Below are positions 7,347 to 15,657 of a stretch of DNA of 37,238 nt, in pieces. A program made the translations under genes and the position numbers. The notes under the pieces are model-generated. The model had not been told where the DNA came from. It saw only the letters and a program-made list of their open reading frames with translations, and ran no database searches. The stretch's first letter is position 1. Every line of letters starts with the position of its first letter. The stretch spans positions 1-37,238 of the forward strand of contig JAEUPC010000062.1 of the NCBI GenBank assembly GCA_016789865.1. Direction: 5' to 3'. Source of the stretch: Rubrivivax sp. Lineage in GTDB: Bacteria; Pseudomonadota; Gammaproteobacteria; Burkholderiales; Burkholderiaceae_C.

Positions 7347-8639
7347 TCAGGGCAGCTCCAGGTCGGGCATCGGCCGCGACACATCGAAGTCCAGCGCCGC
7401 CTGCTCGCCCGGCGGCAGTTCACGCAGCCGGCGCAGCGCGCGCAGGCTGGCGCCCCAACCGAAGAACTGCATCACCTCGTCGCGCCGGGCCATCGTGTCG
7501 GCTTCACCCAGCGTCATCAGTTCGCGCGTGAAGGGCGCCTCGAACAGCAGGTAGCTGGCCAGCGCCGTGCCGCGCGCCGTGCGCCCTTCGCCGCTGACGC
7601 CGGCGCCGCGCAGCAGCGCGCGCACGGGGCCGGGCAGGGCCTGCAGGTGGCGCGACGCGATGTCGTCGATGCGCTGCGAAGGGGCGATCACCAGCGCCTC
7701 GATCGGCTTGAGCGGCGTGTCGGCCAATGCCGACTCGGGCAGCAGCGCCAGCGTGCGGTTGATGCGGCGCATGCGCTCCACGTCCACCGACAGCGCGTCG
7801 AGGAAGATGCTGGAAAGCGCATGGCCGGCGATCTGCGCCAGATTCGGGTAGCCCGAGGGCGCCATGTGGCGCACCTGCGGCTCCTGCATGCGCCCGGCGC
7901 CGATGATCAGCAGCCGCTCGGCGCCCAGGTGGATGGCCGGTGACAGCGGCGCGGTGTTGCGCATCGAACCGTCGCCGAACCAGCCGGGCACGCCGTCCAC
8001 CTCGAGGTGCTGCGCCGGGAACACGAACGGGATCGCCGAAGAAGCCAGCAGGTGCGTGTGGGTGATCGCCGAGGGCACCGCCACGCGCTGCTCGCGCAGC
8101 CAGGTCGGCACTGGTTCACGCGCGGTGTAGAAGGTGAAGTGCTCGCCGCCCGTGTAGCTGGAGGCGGTGATCGCCAGCGCATGCAGCTGGCGCGACTGCA
8201 GCACCAGCGGCAGGCGTTCCAGCGGCACCAATCGCTCCAGCAGTTGCGCCAGCGGCCCGTTGTCCAGCAGCGAGCGGGGCCGCGCACGACGCCAGCGTGC
8301 GATCACCCAGCCCACCGAGAGCATCGTCAGCCACTGCGCGCCGCTGCGGATGACCCCCAGCGAATCGGCGCGGTACACCTGCTCGGCCGAGAAGTTCTGC
8401 CAGACCTTGGCGATCACCTCCACCGCGGCCTCGAAGCGGTCGGCATGCGCGGCCAGCGCCGCCGCGTTGATGGCCCCGGCCGAGGTGCCGGTGATCACCC
8501 CGAACGGGTTGGCCATGCGGGCCCGCGGCCCCAGCACCTCGCGGCGCAGCTTGGCCAGCGCGCGCAGCACGCCCACCTGGTAGGCCGCTCGGGCTCCACC
8601 GCCGCTGAGGACCAGGCCGGTGAGAGGCAGCTCATGCAT
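7347..8639 (-). CDS. Patatin-like phospholipase family protein
   Basis: Patatin-fold hydrolases cleave acyl esters of phospholipids with a Ser-Asp dyad. The 430-residue product carries all expected motifs: the glycine-rich oxyanion-hole loop LVLSGGGARAAYQVGVLRAL (residues 9-28), the nucleophile elbow GTSAGAINA with Ser53 (G-x-S-x-G), and the aspartate motif FGDGSMRNTAPLSPAI near residue 225. C-terminal text (about residues 260-330) resembles the extension found in DUF3336-lacking proteobacterial patatins. No signal peptide is seen, so a cytoplasmic or injected enzyme is possible; it is not next to secretion genes. The ATG at 8639 is preceded by CACAAT exactly 7 nt upstream and by no Shine-Dalgarno sequence, suggesting a leaderless message. 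Substrate cannot be told from sequence. Confidence 0.9.
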   Translation of the reverse strand: MHELPLTGLVLSGGGARAAYQVGVLRALAKLRREVLGPRARMANPFGVITGTSAGAINAAALAAHADRFEAAVEVIAKVWQNFSAEQVYRADSLGVIRSGAQWLTMLSVGWVIARWRRARPRSLLDNGPLAQLLERLVPLERLPLVLQSRQLHALAITASSYTGGEHFTFYTAREPVPTWLREQRVAVPSAITHTHLLASSAIPFVFPAQHLEVDGVPGWFGDGSMRNTAPLSPAIHLGAERLLIIGAGRMQEPQVRHMAPSGYPNLAQIAGHALSSIFLDALSVDVERMRRINRTLALLPESALADTPLKPIEALVIAPSQRIDDIASRHLQALPGPVRALLRGAGVSGEGRTARGTALASYLLFEAPFTRELMTLGEADTMARRDEVMQFFGWGASLRALRRLRELPPGEQAALDFDVSRPMPDLELP

Positions 8640-8646
8640 GGTGCGG

Positions 8647-8652
8647 ATTGTG
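8647..8652 (-). promoter_or_regulatory. -10-like CACAAT, 7 nt before patatin ATG
   Basis: On the minus strand CACAAT is followed by seven bases (CCGCACC) and the ATG at 8639. The expected transcription start falls on the A of the start codon. Confidence 0.45.
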
Positions 8653-8792
8653 GCGGCGGATGGCCGCCGGCCGGCGCGATCGGCTGCACGCTGCGCGCCG
8701 GCACACCCGGGGCGCCCCCGGGCCGCTCGCCCGATGCCCCGCGCCGCAGCGGCCAGCCGCGGCAACGCAGGAGGGGTCTTGGCGCGGACCCG

Positions 8793-9332
8793 TCAGTCCT
8801 TGCCCTTTCCCTGGCCCTTGCCCTGCCCCTTGCCATCGCCCTTGCCATCGCCCTTGCCATCGCCCTTGCCATCGCTCTTGCCATCGCTCTTGCCATGGCC
8901 GCGGCCGGGGTGGTCGTCGTCATCGTGCCGGTGCTTGGCGCCCTTCTTCACATGCTGTTCGTACCAGTCGTCGCGCACGAACAGCACCGGCACGCCGCAG
9001 GCCTTGTACCTGCCGCAGTGCTTGGCCCAGTTCTTCTGGTGCCCGGGCGGCACCCACATGTACACCGGGGGCTGGCGCGGCGGCGGTGCCACCACCACCA
9101 CACCCGGCCGCGGCGGCGCCGGAAGCGGCGGTGGCGTGATGACTACCGGGACGTTCACCACCACCTGCGGCATCGGCAGGCGGCTCACGTCCACCCGGCC
9201 GGGCAGCCCCGGCAGCACGATGGGGGGTGGCGGCGGCAGGTGGATCTCCAGCGCCAGCGTGCCCTGGGAGGCCAGCGTGGCCAGCAGCACCAGTACAGCC
9301 CGGGTGGGCCTGGGCATCGCAAGACGGGGCAT
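8793..9332 (-). CDS. Secreted proline-rich protein with C-terminal GKGD repeats
   Basis: I do not recognise a characterised family. The product of 179 residues (from 9332) has a signal peptide (MPRLAMPRPTRAVLVLLATLASQGTLA), a Pro/Val-rich stretch (HLPPPPPIVLPGLPG, PPPLPAPPRPGVVVV), then a compact core PPVYMWVPPGHQKNW with two cysteines (AKHCGRYKACGVPVLFVRDDWY). A His/Asp cluster (HRHDDDDH) leads to a tail of four-residue units GKSD/GKGD/GKGQ. The YxWVPPGHxKNW...CGxYxAC core recurs in short hypothetical secreted proteins of beta- and gammaproteobacteria as I remember them. The start at 9332 is favoured by GGAG six nt upstream; an ATG at 9344 (M-E-N-P-M) is the alternative. The acidic/basic repeat tail and His/Asp cluster could bind metal or polyanion, which is only a guess. 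Confidence 0.65.
   Translation of the reverse strand: MPRLAMPRPTRAVLVLLATLASQGTLALEIHLPPPPPIVLPGLPGRVDVSRLPMPQVVVNVPVVITPPPLPAPPRPGVVVVAPPPRQPPVYMWVPPGHQKNWAKHCGRYKACGVPVLFVRDDWYEQHVKKGAKHRHDDDDHPGRGHGKSDGKSDGKGDGKGDGKGDGKGQGKGQGKGKD
8808..8894 (-). repeat. 12-bp tandem repeat encoding GK(G/S)(D/Q)
   Basis: About seven 12-bp units of the form GGCAAGGGCGAT (read on the minus strand) with variants coding S for G and Q for D. They form the C-terminal tail of the secreted protein and keep the frame if expanded or lost. Confidence 0.9.
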
Positions 9333-9408
9333 CGGGTTCTCCATGGCCGGACAGTCGGTGTTCAACGCCCGATGATGCCGCCGCGATGTCCGCTCGGCCG
9401 CCGCCGTT

Positions 9409-12400
9409 TCATTCGTAAACAACCGCGGCCGCGCCGTTGTGTGCCAGGCTGCGCCAGCGCACCAGCGCCTCGTCGCAAGGCCAGAAGCGCGCCTCGTCGC
9501 CGAGGTCGATCTCGGCCACGGCATGGCGGCGCCGCAACTTCACGCGCACCGCCAGGCCCTGGTGCAGCACGCCATGCTCGGTGTCCAGCCGGCGCGACGG
9601 CCACAGCCCAAGCACCTCGCCCACCGGCGGCGCGGCCCCGCCATCGACCTCGATGGCCAGGTGGCGCCCGAAGCGCGCACGCGCTGCCGGCAGGTCCCAC
9701 ACCTGCGCAACGTTCAGCCGCAGGCCGCCATTGAAGCGGTCGGTCTGCACGCGGCCCTGCACGACGAGAAGCTGGTCTTCCTGGGCCAGTTCGCGCTGCG
9801 TCTCGAACAGCTCTTCGGGGGCCACGGCTTCGATCGCCTCGGTGCCGTCGTCGAGCCTGAAGATGACGACGCGGCCGCGCTGGCCGTTCACCGTGCGCGG
9901 GTCGCTCACGACGCCGGCCAGCAGCTGCAGCTCGCGGCTGTCCACGAGGTCGGCGATCGGCTGGCGCGCGAAGCGCCGCACCTCGTCCGACCAGGCGTCG
10001 AACAGGTGCCCGCTCAGATAGAAGCCCAGCGCGGTCTTCTCGTGCAACAGGCGCTCGCGCACACCCCACGGCGCGGTGTGCACGAGCGCCGGCTCCTGTG
10101 TGCTGCTGCCATGGCTGTCGCCGTCGCCGAAGTCAAAGAGGCCCGCCTGCATCACGTTGGCCGCCTGCGCGTCGGCCCACTCGAAGGCCAGGCCCACGCT
10201 GGCCAGCAGCGCCGACCGGTCGGGCTGCAGCGCGTCGACGGCCCCGGCCTTCACCAGCGCCTCGACGACTCGCTTGTTGACCCGCTGGCGGTCGACGCGG
10301 GCGCAGAAGTCGAACAGGCTCCTGAACGGCCCGCCGCCTTCGCCCGAGTGTTCGCCCACGCCCTCGCGGGCCGCGACGACGGCTTCGATGGCGCCCTGCC
10401 CGGTGCCCTTCACGGCCCCCAGGCCGTAGCGCACCTTGCGCGCACCCACCGGCTCGAAGCGGAAGCCGCCGCGGTTGATGTCGGGGGCCTCGAACTCCAC
10501 GCCGAACTGGCGCGCATCGGCCAGCAGCACGCGCAGCTTGTCGGTGTTGTCGGCTTCGATCGTCATGTTGGCGGCGTAGAACTCCGCCGGGTGGTGCACC
10601 TTCAGCCACGCCGTGTGGTAGGCCAGCACCGAGTACGCCGCCGCGTGGCTCTTGTTGAAGCCGTAGCCGGCGAACTTCTCCATCAGGTCGAAGACCTCGT
10701 CGGCCTTGGCCTGCGCGATGTCCTGCTTCGCCGCACCGTCGCGGAAGACGATGCGCTGCTCGGCCATCTCCTCGGGCTTCTTCTTGCCCATCGCACGGCG
10801 CAAGAGGTCCGCGCCGCCCAGCGAGTAGCCGCCGAGAATCTGCGCGGCCTGCATCACCTGTTCCTGGTAGACGAAGATGCCGTAGGTCTCTTCCAGCACC
10901 TGCGCCAGCAGCGGGTGTGGGTACTCGATCTCCTCCTGCCCGTTCTTGCGCCGGCAGAAACTGGGGATGTTCTCCATCGGCCCCGGGCGGAACATCGCGT
11001 TCAGCGCGATCAGGTCTTCCAGCCGCGACGGCTTGGCCTCGCGCAGCATGCCCTGCATGCCGCGCGATTCGAACTGGAAGATCGACTCCGTGCGGCCTTC
11101 CGAGAACAGCTTGTAGACCTGCGGGTCATCGAACGGCACCTTCTCGAAGGTGAACTCCTCCTGGCCCGGCTTGCGGCGGATGAACTCCTTGGCCAGTTCC
11201 AGGATCGTCAGCGTGGCCAGGCCCAGGAAGTCGAACTTCACCAGGCCGATGGCCTCGACGTCGTCCTTGTCGAACTGGCTCACCGCGCTGTCGCTGCCCG
11301 GCTGCTGGTACAGCGGGCAGAAGTCGGTGATCTTTCCCGGCGCGATGAGCACGCCGCCGGCGTGCATGCCGACGTTGCGCACCATGCCTTCCACGCGCGT
11401 GGCCAGCGCCAGCAGCTCCTTCACCTCTTCTTCGGCGGCTTCGCGTTGGCCGAGCTCGGGCGCTTCGCGGCGCGCGTAGATGGTGGGGTCCTTGTCGGGG
11501 TCGTAGCCCTCAGGCACCGGCGCCAGCGTCACCGTCTTGCCCGGCGGCGCGGGGATCAGCTTGGCAATCGAGTCCACATGCCCGTAACCCATGCCCAGCA
11601 CGCGGCCCACGTCGCGCAGCGCGGCCTTGGCGGCCATGGTGCCGAAGGTCGCGATCTGGCTCACCGCGTCGCGGCCGTACTTGGCCTTCACGTAGTCGAT
11701 GACGCGGTCGCGGTTGGCCTGGCAGAAGTCGATGTCGAAGTCCGGCATCGAAATGCGGTCGGGGTTCAGGAATCGTTCGAAGAGCAGCTTGTAGGCCAGC
11801 GGGTCGAGGTCGGTGATGAACAGCGAGTAGGCCACCAGCGAGCCCGCCCCCGAACCGCGGCCCGGCCCCACCGGGCAGCCGTTGTCCTTGGCCCAGACGA
11901 TGAAGTCGCTGACGATGAGAAAGTAGCCGGCGAAGCCCATCTTCTCGATCACGCCGAGCTCGAACTGCAGCCGATCGTCGTAGCGCGGCCGCTCGCGCTG
12001 GCGCACGGCGGCGTCTGGGAACAGCGCCGCGAGCCGCCTTTCCAGCCCCTCGTGCGAGGCCTGGCGGAAGTACTCGTTCAGCGGCATCGGCGCGCCGTTC
12101 ACCAGCGGCGTGGGAAAGTCGGGCAGCCGCGGCTTGCCCAGCGTCAACGTGAGGTTGCAGCGCCGGGCGATGGCCACGCTGTTGGCCAGGGCGCTGGGCA
12201 CATCGGCGAACAGCTGCGCCATCTCGGCGGCGGTCTTGAAGCGCTGCTCGGGCGTGAAGCGCTTGACGCGCCGCGGGTTGCCGAGCGTCTCGCCCTCGGC
12301 GACGCAGACGCGCGCCTCGTGCGCCTCGAAGTCGTCGGCGGCGAGGAACTGCACCGGGTGCGTGGCCACCACCGGCAGGCCCAGCTCGGCGGCCAGCGGC

Positions 12401-13023
12401 ACCGCGGCGCGCACGTGCGCCTCGTGCTGCGGCTGGCCGGCGCGCTGCAGTTCGATGTAGAAACGGCCCGGGAAGATGCGCGAGAGCTCACCCGCCACGG
12501 CGCGTGCGCGTTCGCCGTCGCCCGCCAGCAGCGCCATGCCCACAGCACCGAGGTCACCGCCCGCCAGTGCAATCAGCCCACCGCCGAGTTCCTCGAGCCA
12601 CGCCCACTTCACCCAGGCCACCGTGCGCTGCACGTTGCCGACCCAGGCCCGCGCCAGCAGTTCGCTCAGGTGATGCCAGCCGGCGTCGCTTTGCACCAGC
12701 AGCACGAGGCGGCTGGGCGCCTTGTCGCTGCAGGCCACGAAGCCGGCGTGGGACAACGGCTCCATCCAGACGTCCACGCCGATGATCGGCTTGACCCCCT
12801 TGCCGCGGCAGGCCTTGTAGAACTTGACGGCGCCAAAGACGTTGTTGAGGTCGGTGATGGCCAGCGCCGGCATTGCTTCGGCGCGCGCCGCGGCAGCCGC
12901 GTCGTCGATGCGCAGCGTGCCGTCGACCACCGAATACTCGGTGTGCAGCCGCAGGTGCACGAACGCACAGCCGGCGGTTGATGCAGCGTTCGCTGCGGGT
13001 GAATCGAGGGCGGCTGCGGACAT
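9409..13023 (-). CDS. dnaE: DNA polymerase III subunit alpha (DnaE)
   Basis: DnaE is the catalytic subunit of the replicative polymerase. The 1204-residue product is of normal DnaE1 length. Domains in order: PHP domain (FVHLRLHTEYSVVDGTLRI near residue 23, ALAITDLNNVFG), palm/catalytic region with GPGRGSGAGSLVAY and the acidic motif MPDFDIDFCQANRDRVIDYV (two of the catalytic aspartates), fingers with LGGADLLRRAMGKKKPEEM and FAGYGFNKSHAAAYS, then HhH, an OB-fold (RVVIFRLDDGTEAIE) and C-terminal tail. It is the replicative type, not ImuC/DnaE2: length, motif wording and absence of imuA/imuB neighbours agree. Start at 13023 (MSAAALDSP) is chosen because TACAAT lies exactly 7 nt upstream; an ATG at 13032 that overlaps this box would add three residues. 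Divergent from the hydrolase at 13153. Confidence 0.95.
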   Translation of the reverse strand: MSAAALDSPAANAASTAGCAFVHLRLHTEYSVVDGTLRIDDAAAAARAEAMPALAITDLNNVFGAVKFYKACRGKGVKPIIGVDVWMEPLSHAGFVACSDKAPSRLVLLVQSDAGWHHLSELLARAWVGNVQRTVAWVKWAWLEELGGGLIALAGGDLGAVGMALLAGDGERARAVAGELSRIFPGRFYIELQRAGQPQHEAHVRAAVPLAAELGLPVVATHPVQFLAADDFEAHEARVCVAEGETLGNPRRVKRFTPEQRFKTAAEMAQLFADVPSALANSVAIARRCNLTLTLGKPRLPDFPTPLVNGAPMPLNEYFRQASHEGLERRLAALFPDAAVRQRERPRYDDRLQFELGVIEKMGFAGYFLIVSDFIVWAKDNGCPVGPGRGSGAGSLVAYSLFITDLDPLAYKLLFERFLNPDRISMPDFDIDFCQANRDRVIDYVKAKYGRDAVSQIATFGTMAAKAALRDVGRVLGMGYGHVDSIAKLIPAPPGKTVTLAPVPEGYDPDKDPTIYARREAPELGQREAAEEEVKELLALATRVEGMVRNVGMHAGGVLIAPGKITDFCPLYQQPGSDSAVSQFDKDDVEAIGLVKFDFLGLATLTILELAKEFIRRKPGQEEFTFEKVPFDDPQVYKLFSEGRTESIFQFESRGMQGMLREAKPSRLEDLIALNAMFRPGPMENIPSFCRRKNGQEEIEYPHPLLAQVLEETYGIFVYQEQVMQAAQILGGYSLGGADLLRRAMGKKKPEEMAEQRIVFRDGAAKQDIAQAKADEVFDLMEKFAGYGFNKSHAAAYSVLAYHTAWLKVHHPAEFYAANMTIEADNTDKLRVLLADARQFGVEFEAPDINRGGFRFEPVGARKVRYGLGAVKGTGQGAIEAVVAAREGVGEHSGEGGGPFRSLFDFCARVDRQRVNKRVVEALVKAGAVDALQPDRSALLASVGLAFEWADAQAANVMQAGLFDFGDGDSHGSSTQEPALVHTAPWGVRERLLHEKTALGFYLSGHLFDAWSDEVRRFARQPIADLVDSRELQLLAGVVSDPRTVNGQRGRVVIFRLDDGTEAIEAVAPEELFETQRELAQEDQLLVVQGRVQTDRFNGGLRLNVAQVWDLPAARARFGRHLAIEVDGGAAPPVGEVLGLWPSRRLDTEHGVLHQGLAVRVKLRRRHAVAEIDLGDEARFWPCDEALVRWRSLAHNGAAAVVYE

Positions 13024-13030
13024 GCGCGTC

Positions 13031-13036
13031 ATTGTA
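13031..13036 (-). promoter_or_regulatory. -10 box TACAAT, 7 nt before dnaE ATG
   Basis: On the minus strand TACAAT is followed by GACGCGC and the ATG at 13023, so a start site 7-8 nt after the hexamer gives a leaderless message. There is no Shine-Dalgarno sequence in between. Confidence 0.55.
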
Positions 13037-13139
13037 GGGAGCGACCCTGCACGCGCCCCCGCACGCCCCCGGTGCACGCGCTCGCACACGCCGCTGCCGG
13101 CAGGCCGCCGCGCAGGTGGGCTGCCGCCACCCCGCCACC

Positions 13140-13145
13140 TAAAAT
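13140..13145 (+). promoter_or_regulatory. -10 box TAAAAT, 7 nt before hydrolase ATG
   Basis: TAAAAT is followed by CTCACGC and the ATG at 13153. The arrangement mirrors the dnaE promoter on the other strand of the same 129-bp intergenic region. No clear -35 is seen. Confidence 0.55.
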
Positions 13146-13152
13146 CTCACGC

Positions 13153-14106
13153 ATGATGTGGTGGCTGCAACGCGCCTTCGGCGTGCTGATCGTGCTGACG
13201 GTGCTGATGGTCTACACCATGCGGGCGCCCGACCGGCCGGTGGAGACCCTCGTCGCCCGCTGGGCGCCGCCACCTTCGGAGTTCATCGAGTTCCGCGGCC
13301 AGCTGGTGCACCTGCGCGACGAAGGGCCGCGGACCGATGCGCTGCCCATCCTGCTGGTGCACGGCACATCGGCCAGCCTGCACACCTGGGAAGGCTGGGT
13401 GAAGGCGTTGAAGGGCGAGCGCCGGGTCGTCACCTTCGACCTGCCGGCCTTCGGGTTGACCGGCCCGGCCACCGGCGCGTTCGCCGGCCAGGGCTACGGC
13501 GGTGACGAATACGCGCGCTTCGTGCTGGCGCTGACCGATCACCTCGGGATCACGCGTTTTGTCGTCGGCGGCAACTCGCTGGGCGGCGACGTCGCGTGGC
13601 GCGTGGCCGCGCTGGCCCCGGCTCGCGTGCACCAGTTGATCCTCGTCGACGCCGGGGGCCCGCCGTTCGTCCCCGAGCACATCCCGCTGGGCTGGAAGAT
13701 CGCGCGGGTGCCCGTGCTCAACAAGACCATGGAGTGGCTGCTGCCGCGCTCGGTGGTGGCCGAAGGGCTGGCAGTGGCCTACGGCGAGCCCCGGCGCATC
13801 AGCGACGAACTCGTCGAGCGCTACTACGAGCTGACGCTGCGCGAGGGCAACCGCCGCGCGCTCGTCGAGCGGCTGCAATCGTGGCGCCCGGGCGAAGGGG
13901 CCGAACGCATCGCGACAGTCCGCGCGCCCACCCTGGTACTTTGGGGCCGGCGCGACAAGATCATCCCGCTGTCGGTGGGCGAGCACTTCGGCCGCACCAT
14001 CGCCGGCAGCCGGCTGGTCATCTTCGACGACCTCGGCCATGTGCCGCACGAAGAAGACCCGGCGCGCACCGTCAAGCCGGTGCGGGCGTTCCTCGGGCTG
14101 ACCTGA
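13153..14106 (+). CDS. Membrane-anchored alpha/beta hydrolase
   Basis: The 317-residue product starts with an uncleaved-looking hydrophobic segment (residues 3-23, WWLQRAFGVLIVLTVLMVYT) followed by a classical alpha/beta hydrolase domain: oxyanion-hole HG at 70-71 (ILLVHGTSASLHTWEGW), nucleophile elbow GGNSLGGDVAW with Ser142, acid Asp268 in LWGRRDKIIPLSVGE, and His296 in DDLGHVPHEEDP. The catalytic triad is therefore complete. The cap region (about 170-230) is helical. Related proteins are annotated as hydrolases or esterases of unknown substrate. Two ATGs in tandem (13153, 13156) are possible; the first has TAAAAT exactly 7 nt upstream. A short hairpin follows the stop. Function beyond hydrolase cannot be assigned. 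Confidence 0.9.
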   Translation: MMWWLQRAFGVLIVLTVLMVYTMRAPDRPVETLVARWAPPPSEFIEFRGQLVHLRDEGPRTDALPILLVHGTSASLHTWEGWVKALKGERRVVTFDLPAFGLTGPATGAFAGQGYGGDEYARFVLALTDHLGITRFVVGGNSLGGDVAWRVAALAPARVHQLILVDAGGPPFVPEHIPLGWKIARVPVLNKTMEWLLPRSVVAEGLAVAYGEPRRISDELVERYYELTLREGNRRALVERLQSWRPGEGAERIATVRAPTLVLWGRRDKIIPLSVGEHFGRTIAGSRLVIFDDLGHVPHEEDPARTVKPVRAFLGLT

Positions 14107-14112
14107 GAGCTT

Positions 14113-14131
14113 GCGTGGACATCCGCCACGC
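14113..14131. terminator. Hairpin between convergent hydrolase and ABC ATPase
   Basis: GCGTGG (14113-14118) pairs with CCACGC (14126-14131) around ACATCCG, within the 42-bp gap between two convergent stop codons. There is no T-run. Confidence 0.4.
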
Positions 14132-14148
14132 CCGAGCGGGCGGGCGGC

Positions 14149-14856
14149 TCAGTCGCCCGCGACGGCGCGCGCCGTGTCCCCGGCGATGCGCCCGGCCTCG
14201 ATGCGCAGCTGGCGGTCGCAGCGCGTCGCGATGGCGCGGTCGTGCGTGACCAGCACGAGCGTGGTGCCGAGTTCGCGGTTCATCTCGAACATCAACTCCA
14301 TCACCCGCTCGCCGGTGGCGTAGTCGAGGCTGCCGGTCGGCTCGTCGGCCAACAACACCTGCGGGTGCACGACAAAGGCGCGCGCCAGCGCCACGCGCTG
14401 CTGCTCACCGCCGGACAACACCTTCGGGTAATGCGCCAGCCGCTCGGCCAGGCCGACACGGCCCAGCATCTCGGTGGCGGCGGCGCGCGCGTCGCGCCGG
14501 CCCATCAGTTCCAGCGGCAGCATCACGTTCTCCAGCGCCGTGAGGTTGCCCAGCAGCTGGAAGCTCTGGAACACGAAGCCGACGTTGCGTGCGCGCAGCT
14601 CGGCGCGCGCATCTTCGTCGAGCTTGAACAGGTCCTCGCCGGCCAGGAACACCGTGCCGCGGCTGGGCACGTCGAGCCCGGCGATGATCGACAGCAGCGT
14701 GCTCTTGCCCGAGCCCGAAGCGCCCACGATGGCCACGCTTTCGCGCGGGGCGAGCTCGAAATCGATCTCGTGGAGAATGGTCAGCGTACCGGTGGCATCG
14801 GCCACCTGCTTGGTGACCGCACGCACGGCAATGATGGGTTCAGCGACAGGGGCCAC
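14149..14856 (-). CDS. ABC transporter ATP-binding protein, YbbA/LolD type
   Basis: The product of about 235 residues is a complete ABC ATPase of the MacB/LolD/YbbA group: Walker A GASGSGKSTLLSIIAGLD, Q-loop VFQSFQLLGNLTALENVMLP, signature LSGGEQQRVALARAF, Walker B LLADEPTGSLD and H-loop LVTHDRAIA. Such ATPases pair with FtsX-like permeases. In E. coli ybbA is divergent from tesA and followed by the permease gene ybbP; here it is also divergent from a tesA-type gene, but what follows is the hydrolase on the other strand, so no permease is adjacent. The start is uncertain: no ATG fits, and GTG codons at 14865 and 14856 precede the conserved EPIIAVRAVTKQV beginning. The frame remains open far upstream, but that part overlaps the divergent gene and has no family resemblance. 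Confidence 0.85.
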   Translation of the reverse strand: MAPVAEPIIAVRAVTKQVADATGTLTILHEIDFELAPRESVAIVGASGSGKSTLLSIIAGLDVPSRGTVFLAGEDLFKLDEDARAELRARNVGFVFQSFQLLGNLTALENVMLPLELMGRRDARAAATEMLGRVGLAERLAHYPKVLSGGEQQRVALARAFVVHPQVLLADEPTGSLDYATGERVMELMFEMNRELGTTLVLVTHDRAIATRCDRQLRIEAGRIAGDTARAVAGD

Positions 14857-14887
14857 GGATCGCACGGGTTGTTCTTCGGCCGCGGCC

Positions 14888-15622
14888 GTGGGCCTTTTGC
14901 GTCGGTCGCGCAGGGCCTGGCTGGGTGCGGCGGTCGCGCACTGTATCGCGGCGCTGCCGTGGGCCGCGGCGCCGCTGCGGGCAGCCGCCCAGGGCGCGGG
15001 GTCAAGCAGCCCGCGCGGCACCCCGTCGGCGGCGTCGGGCGCGGCCGGGGTGCCGACCGCCGGCACCAAGACGCTGCTCGTCGTGGGCGACAGCCTGTCG
15101 GCCGAGTACGGCCTGGCGCGCGGCCAGGGCTGGGTGGCGCTGCTGGAGCAGCGCGTGGCGCGCGAGCGCCTGGGCTATCGCGTGATGAACGCCAGCATCA
15201 GTGGCGACACCACGTCGGGGGGCCGTTCGCGGCTGCCGCAACTGCTGCTCGAACACAAGCCGCAGGTGGTGGTGATCGAGCTGGGCGGCAACGATGCGTT
15301 GCGCGGCCTTCCCATCGCGATGACCGAGTCCAACCTGGTGGAAATGACCCGGGCCGCCAAGGCCGCCGGCGCGCGCGTGCTGCTGGCCGGCATCACCGTG
15401 CCGCCGAACTACGGGCGCAGCTACGGCGAGACGTTTCTCGCGCTGTTCCCGAAGGTCGCGCGTGCCGAGGGCGCGGCGCTGGTGCCGTTCATCCTGGCCG
15501 GCGTGGCTGACGGGCCTGATGCCGAGGCGATGTTCCAGCCCGACCGCATCCACCCCAGGGCCGAGGCGCACCCGCGCATCCTCGAGACGGTGTGGGCGGC
15601 GTTGCGTCCGCTGCTGAAGTAG
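14888..15622 (+). CDS. tesA: SGNH/GDSL esterase, TesA type (arylesterase/thioesterase I)
   Basis: TesA is a periplasmic SGNH hydrolase acting on acyl-thioesters, arylesters and lysophospholipids. All four SGNH blocks are visible: block I VVGDSLSAEYGL (nucleophile Ser, about residue 69), block II NASISGDTTSGGRSRLP (Gly), block III VVIELGGNDALRG (Asn) and block V PDRIHPRAEAHPRI (Asp-x-x-His). An N-terminal signal-like stretch (LLRRSRRAWLGAAVAHCIA followed by LPWAAAPLRAAA) fits export. The start is uncertain: GTG at 14888 is chosen because it leaves a short basic n-region and avoids overlap with the divergent ABC gene; ATGs at 14831/14834 would add ~18 residues and overlap it. The mature enzyme is complete, with a normal ~190-residue catalytic part plus a Ser/Ala/Gly linker. 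Confidence 0.87.
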   Translation: MGLLRRSRRAWLGAAVAHCIAALPWAAAPLRAAAQGAGSSSPRGTPSAASGAAGVPTAGTKTLLVVGDSLSAEYGLARGQGWVALLEQRVARERLGYRVMNASISGDTTSGGRSRLPQLLLEHKPQVVVIELGGNDALRGLPIAMTESNLVEMTRAAKAAGARVLLAGITVPPNYGRSYGETFLALFPKVARAEGAALVPFILAGVADGPDAEAMFQPDRIHPRAEAHPRILETVWAALRPLLK

Positions 15623-15657
15623 CCCCGCGCCCGGCTGCGCGCTCTTGCCCCAACACC

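Noticed and set aside
9439-12981. Antisense open frame of about 1180 codons opposite dnaE
   Set aside because: No recognisable domain; composition is that of a shadow of a GC-rich gene (His/Arg/Gln-rich, no start signal). dnaE on the other strand has all family motifs.
13024-13089. Upstream extension of dnaE to 13089
   Set aside because: Extra residues lie upstream of the TACAAT box and show no resemblance to the PHP domain start.
14857-15069. N-terminal extension of the YbbA ATPase to 15069
   Set aside because: It would overlap the divergent TesA signal region by about 180 bp and has no ABC family similarity.
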